Positions 1 through 8,038 of a DNA stretch of 14,283 bases are shown one piece after another. The position numbers were made by a program, and so were the translations under genes. The notes beneath the pieces were generated by a model. It was given only the letters and a program-made list of their open reading frames with translations. It did no database searches and had not been told where the DNA came from. The DNA is from Microbacteriaceae bacterium (GTDB taxonomy: Bacteria > Actinomycetota > Actinomycetes > Actinomycetales > Microbacteriaceae). Location of the stretch: positions 1 to 14,283 of the forward strand of contig JAODAY010000084.1 of assembly GCA_025463665.1 (NCBI GenBank), in the 5' to 3' direction. The stretch's first letter is position 1. The number at the start of each line of letters is the position of its first letter.

Positions 1-110
1 AAAGGCTGTCGTGCTGCCATTACACTAAGGCGGATCACGAGGCGGGGCATCGGAATGCGACCGCGACGCTCGTCAATTCTGTCAGATCCCGGGGGCACGC
101 ACGTCCCCAC

Positions 111-116
111 GATAAT
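111..116 (+). promoter_or_regulatory. -10-like hexamer of marR
   Basis: GATAAT lies exactly six bases before the marR ATG. A -10 box in this position would put the transcription start on the A of the start codon, giving a leaderless mRNA. No Shine-Dalgarno sequence lies upstream and no clear -35 is visible. The rest of 1-122 holds nothing else I can support. Confidence 0.45.
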
Positions 117-122
117 AGAGAC

Positions 123-614
123 ATGCCCACTAACGATGAAGTCGACCGAATCGTCGGCGCGTGGGAGCGCGAACGCCCCGATCTGGACTTCACGCCGTTG
201 CAGGTTCTCAGCCGCGTCGGCAGGCTCGCGCGCCATCTTGACCGGGCCAGGCGCACCGCGTTCACGTCGTCCGATCTGGAGTCGTGGGAGTTCGACGTGC
301 TCTCGGCGCTGCGTCGCGCCGGGTCTCCCTATCAGCTGAGCCCGAAGGCGCTCCTGCAGCAGACGCTAGTGTCGAGCGGCACCATGACGAACCGCATCGA
401 TCGACTCGTGCAACGGGGGCTCGTCGAACGGCGCACCGACCCGCACGACGGCCGCGGCATCCTCGTCGTCATGTCGGAACTCGGACGCGAACGTGTCGAT
501 GGCGCAATCAGCCAGCTCATTCTCGCCGAGGCCGAACTGCTCGACGCGTTGTCGCCACTCGACCAGGAGCGGCTCGCGGTGCTGCTGCGCAAGCTGAGCC
601 TCGACTTCGACTGA
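123..614 (+). CDS. MarR-family winged-helix transcriptional regulator
   Basis: Cytoplasmic DNA-binding repressor or activator of the MarR family, 163 aa, a usual length. An N-terminal helical dimerisation part (about residues 20-60) is followed by the winged helix. The recognition-helix region is around residues 78-96 (TLVSSGTMTNRIDRLVQRG) and the wing around 98-112, with the conserved D-P-x-D-G-R (RTDPHDGRG). A C-terminal helix completes the dimer interface. The ATG at 123 was chosen because the WERERPDLDF N-terminus is family-typical and a -10-like box sits six bases upstream. The effector and targets are not visible. MarR proteins often control a neighbour, but the adjacent gene is convergent rather than divergent, so no target can be named. 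The last 283 bp overlap the opposite-strand protease frame. Confidence 0.93.
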   Translation: MPTNDEVDRIVGAWERERPDLDFTPLQVLSRVGRLARHLDRARRTAFTSSDLESWEFDVLSALRRAGSPYQLSPKALLQQTLVSSGTMTNRIDRLVQRGLVERRTDPHDGRGILVVMSELGRERVDGAISQLILAEAELLDALSPLDQERLAVLLRKLSLDFD

Positions 615-1312
615 GCACCGGCAGGGGGCTGAACCCGGAACGCGTAGAACACGAGCGCGCTGGCGAACATCGCCGCAACCCAGAGCAGCGCGGGCACCGG
701 CAGCAACGACCACTCCCCCGCGACGTAGACGATGCCGAAGTGCGCGAGGTGCGCCGCGGCGAAAGCACCCGCTTCGACGACCGCCGCGCTTCGGTTGCCC
801 CATGCGCCGGCGAGGCTCTCGTGCACGAGGCCACGGTAGAACAGCTCCTCGCCGATCGGGCTGAACGTCACCCCGATCACGGCGAAGACGGCGAAGAAGA
901 TCAGGCGGTCGGTCTCGGAGAGCGGCTGCCGCACATTTGCGTAGCTGTTCGAGATGTAGACGAAGGGGTTCCCGACCCCGAGGCCGTACATCGCGACGGC
1001 GAGCCCGAACACCGCGAATGCGCATGCGACTCCCGCGGCGAGGGCGGGCAGCATCCACCGCCACCTCGCCGGTCGGGTGAGGCCGATGCGGCGGCGGCCC
1101 TGCCGGGTGAGCAGCACGAGCGGCAGCACCGCCATGACGAGGAAGATGACGCCCGTGACCTGGTAGCTGCCCGTGACGTTGGCCCGCAGCACAAGCGCGA
1201 CGCGCACGGCGGTGAAGACCGCGAGGAGAACGAGGCCCGTCCGCACGTTCAGTCCGAGCCGCGTGCCCAACGCCGGACGGAATGCGCCGACGGGGGTCTG
1301 AGCGTTCGTCAC
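332..1312 (-). CDS. CPBP-family intramembrane metalloprotease, 3' end probably replaced or lost
   Basis: Membrane protein of the CPBP (CAAX protease/bacteriocin-processing, Abi) family, 326 aa as read. It has about six hydrophobic segments (roughly residues 26-42, 52-68, 86-110, 137-152, 175-195, 205-225). Motif 1 is clear as EELFYR (155-160) and motif 2 as F-A-A-A-H (184-188). Motif 3, the HxxxN helix expected about 20-30 residues after the F-x-x-x-G-type helix at 216-226, is missing. From residue 234 onward the frame runs antisense through marR and becomes a hydrophilic Ser/Arg-rich tail of about 93 residues that looks like antisense shadow. I read it as a real family member that lost its natural 3' end, or carries a frameshift near 610-640. 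The GTG start at 1312 follows a CATACT box by six bases. Function is probably lost or altered; the substrate is unknown. Confidence 0.75.
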   Translation of the reverse strand: MTNAQTPVGAFRPALGTRLGLNVRTGLVLLAVFTAVRVALVLRANVTGSYQVTGVIFLVMAVLPLVLLTRQGRRRIGLTRPARWRWMLPALAAGVACAFAVFGLAVAMYGLGVGNPFVYISNSYANVRQPLSETDRLIFFAVFAVIGVTFSPIGEELFYRGLVHESLAGAWGNRSAAVVEAGAFAAAHLAHFGIVYVAGEWSLLPVPALLWVAAMFASALVFYAFRVQPPAGAQSKSRLSLRSSTASRSWSSGDNASSSSASARMSWLIAPSTRSRPSSDMTTRMPRPSCGSVRRSTSPRCTSRSMRFVMVPLDTSVCCRSAFGLS

Positions 1313-1318
1313 CCGCCC

Positions 1319-1324
1319 AGTATG
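1319..1324 (-). promoter_or_regulatory. -10-like hexamer of the CPBP gene
   Basis: CATACT on the minus strand, then six bases (GGGCGG) and the GTG start at 1312. The spacing suits a leaderless transcript and matches the arrangement at marR, the MOSC gene and the phosphorylase gene. No proper Shine-Dalgarno is present. Confidence 0.4.
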
Positions 1325-1470
1325 TCCGCATGGCGCCGCTTCGCCGAGAAATCGTACGCCGCGGCGGAGCCGGCCACAAGAGATCCGAATCGTTATCGAC
1401 TTCCCGTCGCAGGGTCGCGGGCTGCTGCTACTTTCTGACCACCATCACAGGTCGAGGAAGAGGTTCCGCC

Positions 1471-2652
1471 GTGTACGCATCCCGCCGCCCCTCAGCGTTC
1501 GCAACGGTCCTGACCGTGCTCCTTCTGGCACTCGGCGGGACGCTGGTGGTGGCCGCACCGGCGTCGGCCGCGGAGCCACTGACCGTTCTCAGCCCCGCCG
1601 AGGGATCGACGACCGACACCCGCAACCTCACATTCAGCGGACGAGGCGCACCGGGCGCCGTCATCACGATCACCCGGGAGCCGGGCGGCACCCCGGTCGG
1701 CGACGACGGCGAGCACAGCGGCACAGTGACCGAAGCGGGCGCCTGGACCATCACCGACCTCGGCTACACCGATGCGGCCGCGGCGCTCCAACGCGTGGTC
1801 GTCACCCAGCTCGTCGACGGCGTCACCGAGTCGGTGGCCGTCACATTCTCGCTCCCCGTGCGCGAAACGGATGCCCCGGCGCAACCCGCGGCCATCCTCA
1901 TCACGAGCCCCGCGAACGGCGTCACCCTCGGCGCAACCGCGCTCGTCGTCGAGGGAACCGCCCCGGCCGGTTCCCTGCTGCGCTACAACGACCCGGTCGG
2001 CGGCGATTATCTGTCCGAGCTCACGGTCGATGCGGCCGGCACGTTCCGCCTGGAGTTCCGCCTCAGCAGGTCGGCGCACAGAGTGCCCGTGACCATCGAG
2101 TTCACCGGCACTCGAGCGGATGGCACCGAGCTCGCTCCCGCCTCCGTCACCGTGTTCGCGGCTCCCCTGTTCGATGCGCCCGTGATCACGAGCCCGAGGT
2201 CCGGCACGACTCAGAGTGGCACGACGCTGCAGTTCTCGGGCACCGGGGTTCCGGGCAGGCAGCTCGTTGTGTCGATCTACGTGCCCGAACTGCCTCTCGG
2301 CCAGTTCGAGCTCTACTCGCGCGTGTCGGGGGAGGTCACGGTAAGCGCGGCGGGCAACTGGGCAGTCGGTTTCACCGACGTTCGCCCCGCGACGTACACC
2401 GCGTTCGCGTCTCTCGTCGAGCTGTTTCCCGGGGGCGGGGCGGTGGAATCGGAGTTCTCCGACGAGATCACCGTGACCCTGGCCGCCGCGACGCAGGCGA
2501 CCTCGGCACGGCCGACGGCGCAGACGACGCGGGCCGAGCTGGCCAACACCGGAATCTCGGCGGGTGGCGCGGTTTCTTTCGGGGCACTGCTGCTGCTCGC
2601 GGGCGCAGCCATTGGCGTCGCCCGCGCGCGGCGCGAAGCGGCCACGCGCTGA
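1471..2652 (+). CDS. Secreted Ig-like-repeat surface protein with LAxTG cell-wall anchor
   Basis: Exported, wall-anchored protein of 393 aa. The signal peptide spans residues 1-33: R5-R6, a hydrophobic core at 11-29, and an A-S-A/A cleavage site. Three to four bacterial Ig-like modules follow, each opening with a phrase such as VLSPAEGSTT, ITSPANGVTL or ITSPRSGTTQ and containing an F-x-G-x-G/A-x-P-G turn; they begin near residues 38, 145 and 237. A Thr/Ala-rich stalk (about 338-356) leads to LANTG (357-361), a hydrophobic helix and the basic tail RARRE. LAxTG is the motif known for class E sortases of actinobacteria; no sortase gene lies in the window. The GTG at 1471 was chosen because GAGGAAGAGG ends seven bases upstream and the signal peptide starts there. 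The in-frame upstream extension to 1282 is not credible. Role is probably adhesion or wall structure; ligand unknown. Confidence 0.88.
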   Translation: MYASRRPSAFATVLTVLLLALGGTLVVAAPASAAEPLTVLSPAEGSTTDTRNLTFSGRGAPGAVITITREPGGTPVGDDGEHSGTVTEAGAWTITDLGYTDAAAALQRVVVTQLVDGVTESVAVTFSLPVRETDAPAQPAAILITSPANGVTLGATALVVEGTAPAGSLLRYNDPVGGDYLSELTVDAAGTFRLEFRLSRSAHRVPVTIEFTGTRADGTELAPASVTVFAAPLFDAPVITSPRSGTTQSGTTLQFSGTGVPGRQLVVSIYVPELPLGQFELYSRVSGEVTVSAAGNWAVGFTDVRPATYTAFASLVELFPGGGAVESEFSDEITVTLAAATQATSARPTAQTTRAELANTGISAGGAVSFGALLLLAGAAIGVARARREAATR

Positions 2653-2662
2653 GCGCGACGGG

Positions 2663-4465
<1,803 letters not shown>

Positions 4466-4472
4466 TCGACCC

Positions 4473-4478
4473 AGTTTA
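4473..4478 (-). promoter_or_regulatory. -10-like hexamer of the ABC-F gene
   Basis: TAAACT on the minus strand, seven bases before the ATG at 4465. It predicts a leaderless or one-base-leader mRNA. It sits in the 41-bp divergent gap shared with the MOSC gene. Confidence 0.35.
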
Positions 4479-4494
4479 TCGTGTGCTAAGCGAC

Positions 4495-4500
4495 TACCAT
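4495..4500 (+). promoter_or_regulatory. -10-like hexamer of the MOSC gene
   Basis: TACCAT, then six bases (TCCCCC) and the ATG at 4507. No Shine-Dalgarno is present. It supports 4507 rather than the in-frame GTG at 4483 as the start. Confidence 0.4.
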
Positions 4501-4506
4501 TCCCCC

Positions 4507-5271
4507 ATGTTCGATCTGCCATTTTCGCGACGGGTCGAGATCGTCTTGCTGCTTGCCTCGGCGACGCACCGCTATGAGGGCAGACCGGCGGATGGCCCGG
4601 CCGAATCCCGCGGAATCGAACTGCACGACAGGGTCGAGGTGCGAGCCGGGCTCGGCATCCTGGGTGACCGCTTCTTCGGCCAACGTGCACACAGGCAGGC
4701 CTCGGTGACGGTGATGGCTGCGGAGTCGCTCGACGCCGTCGAGCGCGAGCTCGGGCTGCTCGAGACGCTGCCGCTCGAGGCGCCGCGACGCAACATCATG
4801 CTGCGCGGCGTAGCCGCGGACGAACTGCGCGGCGTCGTCTTCAGCCTCGACACCGGTGACGGACCGGTGGTGTTTCAGGGCCACCGGCCGGCGTCGCCGT
4901 GCGCGTGGATGAACGTGACGCTCGCGCCGGGCGCACACAAGGCGCTGCGCGGTCGCGGCGGCGTGCGCTGCGAGCCGCTCACGAGCGGGACGCTGCGCCG
5001 CGGCGCCGCCGACCTGCGCACCGCAGTGGAGGTGCGCAGCGCGGTGGAGGTGCCCAGCGCCGAGACGGCCACCGGTCCGCAGTGGCGCCGCGGGGTGCAC
5101 GGGTTCGACAGCCTCCCGCTCTGGGCGCGCGAGGGCGCGGTCACCGGCGACACGGATGCCGCGTTCCGCGCCGCGCTCGCGGGTTCCGACCCGGTCACAT
5201 CCAGGGGGTTCGGTGACCCTGCACGCACGCTGAGCGCGAGCGATGAACGACGGCGCGGGTGCGGCGGCTGA
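4507..5271 (+). CDS. MOSC-domain protein
   Basis: Predicted cytoplasmic MOSC-domain (molybdenum cofactor sulfurase C-terminal) protein, 254 aa. Family features: GDRFFG (53-58), a V-T-V-M-A strand near 67-71, RRNI (94-97), a G-V-V-F strand (109-112), the conserved cysteine in R-P-A-S-P-C-A-W-M (C132), and the closing G-R-G-G-V-R...L-T-S-G-T motif (149-162). In the family this Cys is thought to handle sulfur or the Mo-cofactor; the substrate here is unknown. The MOSC fold ends near 168. The rest is an Ala/Val/Arg-rich tail that starts with an 18-bp tandem duplication and shows no recognised domain. The stop is 12 bp before the MTA phosphorylase start, so co-transcription is possible, and a molybdo-enzyme is encoded further on. 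ATG at 4507 is preferred because a -10-like box lies six bases upstream. Confidence 0.85.
   Translation: MFDLPFSRRVEIVLLLASATHRYEGRPADGPAESRGIELHDRVEVRAGLGILGDRFFGQRAHRQASVTVMAAESLDAVERELGLLETLPLEAPRRNIMLRGVAADELRGVVFSLDTGDGPVVFQGHRPASPCAWMNVTLAPGAHKALRGRGGVRCEPLTSGTLRRGAADLRTAVEVRSAVEVPSAETATGPQWRRGVHGFDSLPLWAREGAVTGDTDAAFRAALAGSDPVTSRGFGDPARTLSASDERRRGCGG
5023..5058 (+). repeat. 18-bp tandem duplication in the MOSC gene tail
   Basis: Two adjacent copies, GCAGTGGAGGTGCGCAGC and GCGGTGGAGGTGCCCAGC, differ at two positions and encode AVEVRS-AVEVPS. They mark the start of the low-complexity tail after the MOSC fold. Confidence 0.8.
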
Positions 5272-5277
5272 CAGAAT
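5272..5277 (+). promoter_or_regulatory. -10-like hexamer of the MTA phosphorylase gene
   Basis: CAGAAT, then six bases (GGGCGA) and the ATG at 5284. It repeats the spacing seen at marR and the MOSC gene, so the phosphorylase may have its own leaderless transcript inside a possible MOSC-led operon. There is no better Shine-Dalgarno. Confidence 0.35.
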
Positions 5278-5283
5278 GGGCGA

Positions 5284-6270
5284 ATGCCCACTGCCACCGC
5301 ATCCGTCGCCGTCATCGGCGGTTCAGGTCTCTACCAGCTGTTCGATCCCGCCGCCTCGCGCGTCGTCACGGTCGCGACGCCATACGGCGCGACGGATGTC
5401 ACGATCGGCCGCCTCGCGGACCGCGACGTCGCCTTCCTCACCCGGCACGGCTCCGACCACTCGGTCGTGCCGCACCTGATCAACTACCGCGCCAACGTCT
5501 GGGCTCTCGCCTCGCTCGGGGTCACCGCGATCGTCTCGAGTGCGGCCGTCGGCGGCCTGAGCCCCGAGTACCCGCCCGGCTCGCTCGTGCTTGTCGACCA
5601 GTTCATCGATCGCACGTCGGGCCGCGCAGACACGTTCTTCGACCGCGGCTCGGTGCAGCACCTCCCCGCCGCTGACCCGTTCTGCCCGACCCTGCGCGGG
5701 GTTGCCGCCGGGGCGCTCGGCGACGCGGGCGAGAGCGTCGTCGACGGCGGCACGATCGTCGTCATCCAGGGCCCGCGATTCTCGACCCGTGCGGAGTCCC
5801 AGTGGTACCGCGCCGCCGGCGGGCACCTCGTCAACATGACGCTGTACCCGGAGGTTCCCCTTGCCGCGGAGCTCGGCATCGGCACCGTCAACTTGTCATT
5901 CGTCACCGACAGCGACGCGGCCGTCGCCGAGGCGAACGAGGACGAACTGAGCGCCACCCTCGTATTCGAGCGCCTCGCGGCGGCCCAGCCGCGCATCGTC
6001 GCGGCGATCGAGACGATCATCGGCGCGTTGCCTGCCGACTACGCCGGTCGCGAGCTCATCGCCGCGGCCGAGGTCGCGGCGGTGCTCGCGCGTCCGGTGC
6101 TCCCGGACGACGCGGTCGTAGCGGCGGCGCCCGTGGCGCCTTTCCCGGCGCCGCTACCCGCTGTGCCGGCGCCCGCTGTGCCAGTACGCGCTGTGCCGGT
6201 ACGCGCTGTGCCGGAGGCCGACGCGGACGTCGTCGACGCTTCCACCGCCCCGAGCGCGGCCCGCTCGTGA
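5284..6270 (+). CDS. S-methyl-5'-thioadenosine phosphorylase (MtnP/MtxP-like)
   Basis: Phosphorolysis of methylthioadenosine to adenine and 5-methylthioribose-1-phosphate in the cytoplasm. The 328-aa protein carries the family motifs: GGSGLYQL (12-19, phosphate loop), TRHG (53-56), H64 with INYRAN (66-71), QGPRFSTRAES (162-172), NMTLYPE (184-190) and TDSD (208-211). D209 and D211 match the Asp pair that reads the 6-amino group of adenine in MTA phosphorylases; guanine/hypoxanthine PNPs have Asn there. The catalytic fold ends near 255. The remaining roughly 70 residues are a family-atypical Ala/Val/Pro tail containing a 15-bp tandem repeat. The stop TGA overlaps the next gene's GTG (GTGA), implying translational coupling. 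The setting with an epimerase, GT2 and DUF2064 suggests the product feeds a sugar pathway rather than only methionine salvage; no other salvage gene (mtnA, mtnK) is nearby. Confidence 0.93.
   Translation: MPTATASVAVIGGSGLYQLFDPAASRVVTVATPYGATDVTIGRLADRDVAFLTRHGSDHSVVPHLINYRANVWALASLGVTAIVSSAAVGGLSPEYPPGSLVLVDQFIDRTSGRADTFFDRGSVQHLPAADPFCPTLRGVAAGALGDAGESVVDGGTIVVIQGPRFSTRAESQWYRAAGGHLVNMTLYPEVPLAAELGIGTVNLSFVTDSDAAVAEANEDELSATLVFERLAAAQPRIVAAIETIIGALPADYAGRELIAAAEVAAVLARPVLPDDAVVAAAPVAPFPAPLPAVPAPAVPVRAVPVRAVPEADADVVDASTAPSAARS
6157..6216 (+). repeat. Four-copy 15-bp tandem repeat in the phosphorylase tail
   Basis: Units at 6157-6171, 6172-6186, 6187-6201 and 6202-6216 follow the pattern CCCGCTGTGCCGGCG / CGCGCTGTGCCGGTA. 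They encode AVP-containing pentapeptides. In-frame length keeps the reading frame whatever the copy number. The repeat ends 51 bases before the start of the epimerase gene. Confidence 0.9.
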
Positions 6271-7328
6271 GGCTGCTCGTCACCGGCGGTGCCGGGTTCA
6301 TCGGCGGCGCGATCGTGACCGCGGCCCTCGAGCGGGGCGACAGTGTGCGGGTGCTCGACTCGCTGCGCGGCGACGTGCACGGCGACACCCCGGCTCCGCC
6401 GCCCGGTGTTGAATTCGTGCACGGCGACGTGCGCGACGCGGCGGTCGTGGCATCCGCGCTCGAGGGCGTCGACGTCGTCTGCCACCAGGCGGCGAAGGTC
6501 GGACTCGGCGTCGATTTCGCGGATGCACCGGACTACGTGTCGTCCAACGAGCTCGGCACCGCCGTGCTGCTCGCAGAAATGGCGACCGCGGGCATTCGCC
6601 GGGTTGTGGTCGCGAGCTCGATGGTCGTCTACGGTGAGGGCGCCTACCTCGGCGCGAACGGTCCGACACGTCCGGCGCCGCGGTCGGTCGCCGATCTCGA
6701 CGCGGGCCGGTTCGATCCGCGCGACGAAAACGGCGGCCCGCTCGAGCCCGCCCTCATCGACGAGGACGCCCCGCTCGACCCGCGCAACGTCTACGCGATC
6801 ACCAAGCTCACCCAGGAGCACCTCGCCACCGCGTGGGCGCGTTCCACCGGCGGAGTCGTCGTCGCCCTCCGCTACCACAACGTCTACGGGCCGGGCATGC
6901 CGCAGAACACGCCGTACGCGGGCGTGGCGTCGCTGTTCCGGTCGGCGCTCGAGCGCGGCGAGACGCCGCGCGTGTTCGAGGACGGCGCTCAACGGCGGGA
7001 CTTCGTGCACGTCGGCGACGTGGCATCCGCGAATCTCGCCGCCATCGACTTCACCGCGACCGCCGTCGACGGCACGGTGCGGGCCTTCAACGTCGGCAGC
7101 GGAGTCGTGCACACGATCGGCGAGCTCGCCGCGCAACTGAGTGAGCACTCGGGTGGAGGCGCCCCGATCGTCACGGGCGAGTACCGTCTCGGCGACGTGC
7201 GGCACATCACGGCCTCGTCGGAGCGACTGAGACGCGAGCTCGGCTGGGCGCCCGCCCACACGTTCGAGGACGGCATGCGGGAGTTCGCCACCGCTCCGCT
7301 GCGTGCCGCGGTGCGCGTCAGGGAATGA
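6267..7328 (+). CDS. NAD-dependent epimerase/dehydratase (extended SDR), GalE/dTDP-rhamnose-4-epimerase-like
   Basis: Extended short-chain dehydrogenase of 353 aa, predicted to epimerise an NDP-sugar with bound NAD. The Rossmann glycine motif TGGAGFIG (6-13) starts almost at residue 1, which fixes the GTG start overlapping the upstream stop. D31 after VRVL suits NAD(H) binding. Catalytic residues: Ser117/118 (VVVASSMVVYG) and Y176-x3-K180 (NVYAITK). RYHNVYGPGMPQNTPYAG (202-219) and QRRDFVHVGDVA (242-253) are sugar-nucleotide-binding signatures. Relatives annotated as dTDP-L-rhamnose 4-epimerase usually carry, as I recall, a Cys-Pro-x-Cys knuckle before Y-x3-K; here that stretch reads DENGG (153-157) without cysteines. 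In the proposed pathway it would invert C3 (ribo to xylo) of a methylthiopentose. Exact substrate is inferred from context only. Confidence 0.9.
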   Translation: MRLLVTGGAGFIGGAIVTAALERGDSVRVLDSLRGDVHGDTPAPPPGVEFVHGDVRDAAVVASALEGVDVVCHQAAKVGLGVDFADAPDYVSSNELGTAVLLAEMATAGIRRVVVASSMVVYGEGAYLGANGPTRPAPRSVADLDAGRFDPRDENGGPLEPALIDEDAPLDPRNVYAITKLTQEHLATAWARSTGGVVVALRYHNVYGPGMPQNTPYAGVASLFRSALERGETPRVFEDGAQRRDFVHVGDVASANLAAIDFTATAVDGTVRAFNVGSGVVHTIGELAAQLSEHSGGGAPIVTGEYRLGDVRHITASSERLRRELGWAPAHTFEDGMREFATAPLRAAVRVRE

Positions 7329-7341
7329 AAGCCCGCGGCAG

Positions 7342-7347
7342 TATTGT
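7342..7347 (+). promoter_or_regulatory. -10-like hexamer of the GT2 gene
   Basis: TATTGT, seven bases before the GTG at 7355. The 26-bp gap after the epimerase stop is just long enough for an internal promoter giving a leaderless message. AGGGA directly abuts the GTG, too close to act as a normal Shine-Dalgarno. Confidence 0.4.
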
Positions 7348-7354
7348 GTAGGGA

Positions 7355-8038
7355 GTGACCCTTCCGCACCCCCTCGTCGACGTGGTCTTTCCGTGCCTCA
7401 ACGAGGAGAAGGCCCTGCCGTGGGTTCTCGGTCGGCTGCCTGACGGCTACCGCGCTATCGTCGTCGACAACGGCTCGACCGACGACTCCGCCGCTGTCGC
7501 CCGCGCGCACGGCGCGACGGTCGTGACGGAACCGCGCCGTGGGTTCGGCGCCGCCGCGCACGCCGGACTGCTCGCCGCAACCGCACCGATCGTGGCGTTC
7601 TGCGACGCCGACGCCTCGATGGACCCGAGCGACCTGCCGCGGGTCGTCGACCCGGTCATGGCCGGCGAACTCGACCTCGCGCTCGGCCGCCGACGCCCGA
7701 CCAGCCGAACCGCGTGGCCACTGCACGCGCGCATCGCCAACCGCGCCCTCGCCCTGCTCATGCGCCGCGCCACCGGGCTCGACCTCACCGACCTCGGCCC
7801 GATGCGCGCGACCCACCGCCAGGCGATGATCGACCTGGGCATCGCCGACCGCCGCAGCGGCTACCCGCTCGAACTCGTGCTGCGCGGCCACGCCGCCGGC
7901 TGGAGGATCGCCGAGATCGACACTCCCTACGCTCCCCGCGTCGGACGGTCCAAGGTCACCGGCACGGTTCGCGGCACGATCACCGCGGTGAACGACATGT
8001 CGCGGCTGCTCCGCGACGAGCGTGTGACAAAGGCGTGA
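7355..8038 (+). CDS. GT2 glycosyltransferase, polyprenyl-phosphate sugar synthase type
   Basis: Cytoplasmic-face GT-A glycosyltransferase, 227 aa, without membrane helices. Motifs: PCLNEE (13-18), VDNGSTD (37-43), the metal/nucleotide D-A-D (84-86), a D-L-G-P-M-R-A segment (146-152), Y170-P-L-E173, and the C-terminal RVGRSKVTGTVRGT (195-208). That basic glycine/serine segment is typical of the dolichyl/polyprenyl-phosphate mannose or glucose synthase branch, where the acceptor is a lipid phosphate. Expected reaction: NDP-sugar plus polyprenyl phosphate to polyprenyl-P-sugar. From memory, Rv0539 in the M. tuberculosis methylthioxylose locus is the same kind of enzyme. The stop overlaps the DUF2064 start (GTGA). 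GTG at 7355 was chosen because the family N-terminus starts here and a -10-like box lies seven bases upstream. Confidence 0.92.
   Translation: MTLPHPLVDVVFPCLNEEKALPWVLGRLPDGYRAIVVDNGSTDDSAAVARAHGATVVTEPRRGFGAAAHAGLLAATAPIVAFCDADASMDPSDLPRVVDPVMAGELDLALGRRRPTSRTAWPLHARIANRALALLMRRATGLDLTDLGPMRATHRQAMIDLGIADRRSGYPLELVLRGHAAGWRIAEIDTPYAPRVGRSKVTGTVRGTITAVNDMSRLLRDERVTKA

Noticed and set aside
90..107. GGGG-N10-CCCC palindrome upstream of marR as an autorepressor operator
   Set aside because: Only the outer four bases pair and such G/C runs are common at this GC content.
1282..1470. N-terminal extension of the wall protein
   Set aside because: It would bury the signal peptide 63 residues in; the GTG at 1471 has a strong ribosome-binding site and a proper signal peptide.
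2645..2657. Small hairpin CGCGC-TGA-GCGCG between the wall protein and ABC-F genes
   Set aside because: Only a 5-bp stem with a 3-base loop over the stop codon and no T-run; too weak to call a terminator.
4483..4506. Earlier GTG start for the MOSC protein
   Set aside because: It lacks a ribosome-binding site; the TACCAT box at six bases favours the ATG at 4507.
4466..4690. Upstream in-frame extension of the ABC-F gene
   Set aside because: The extra 75 residues are Arg/Pro-rich antisense of the MOSC gene; homologues start at MAHLLGAESL and a -10-like box sits just upstream of 4465.
6039..7259. Long antisense frame opposite the epimerase
   Set aside because: Arg/Ala/Gly-biased translation without motifs; the plus strand has clear SDR signatures.
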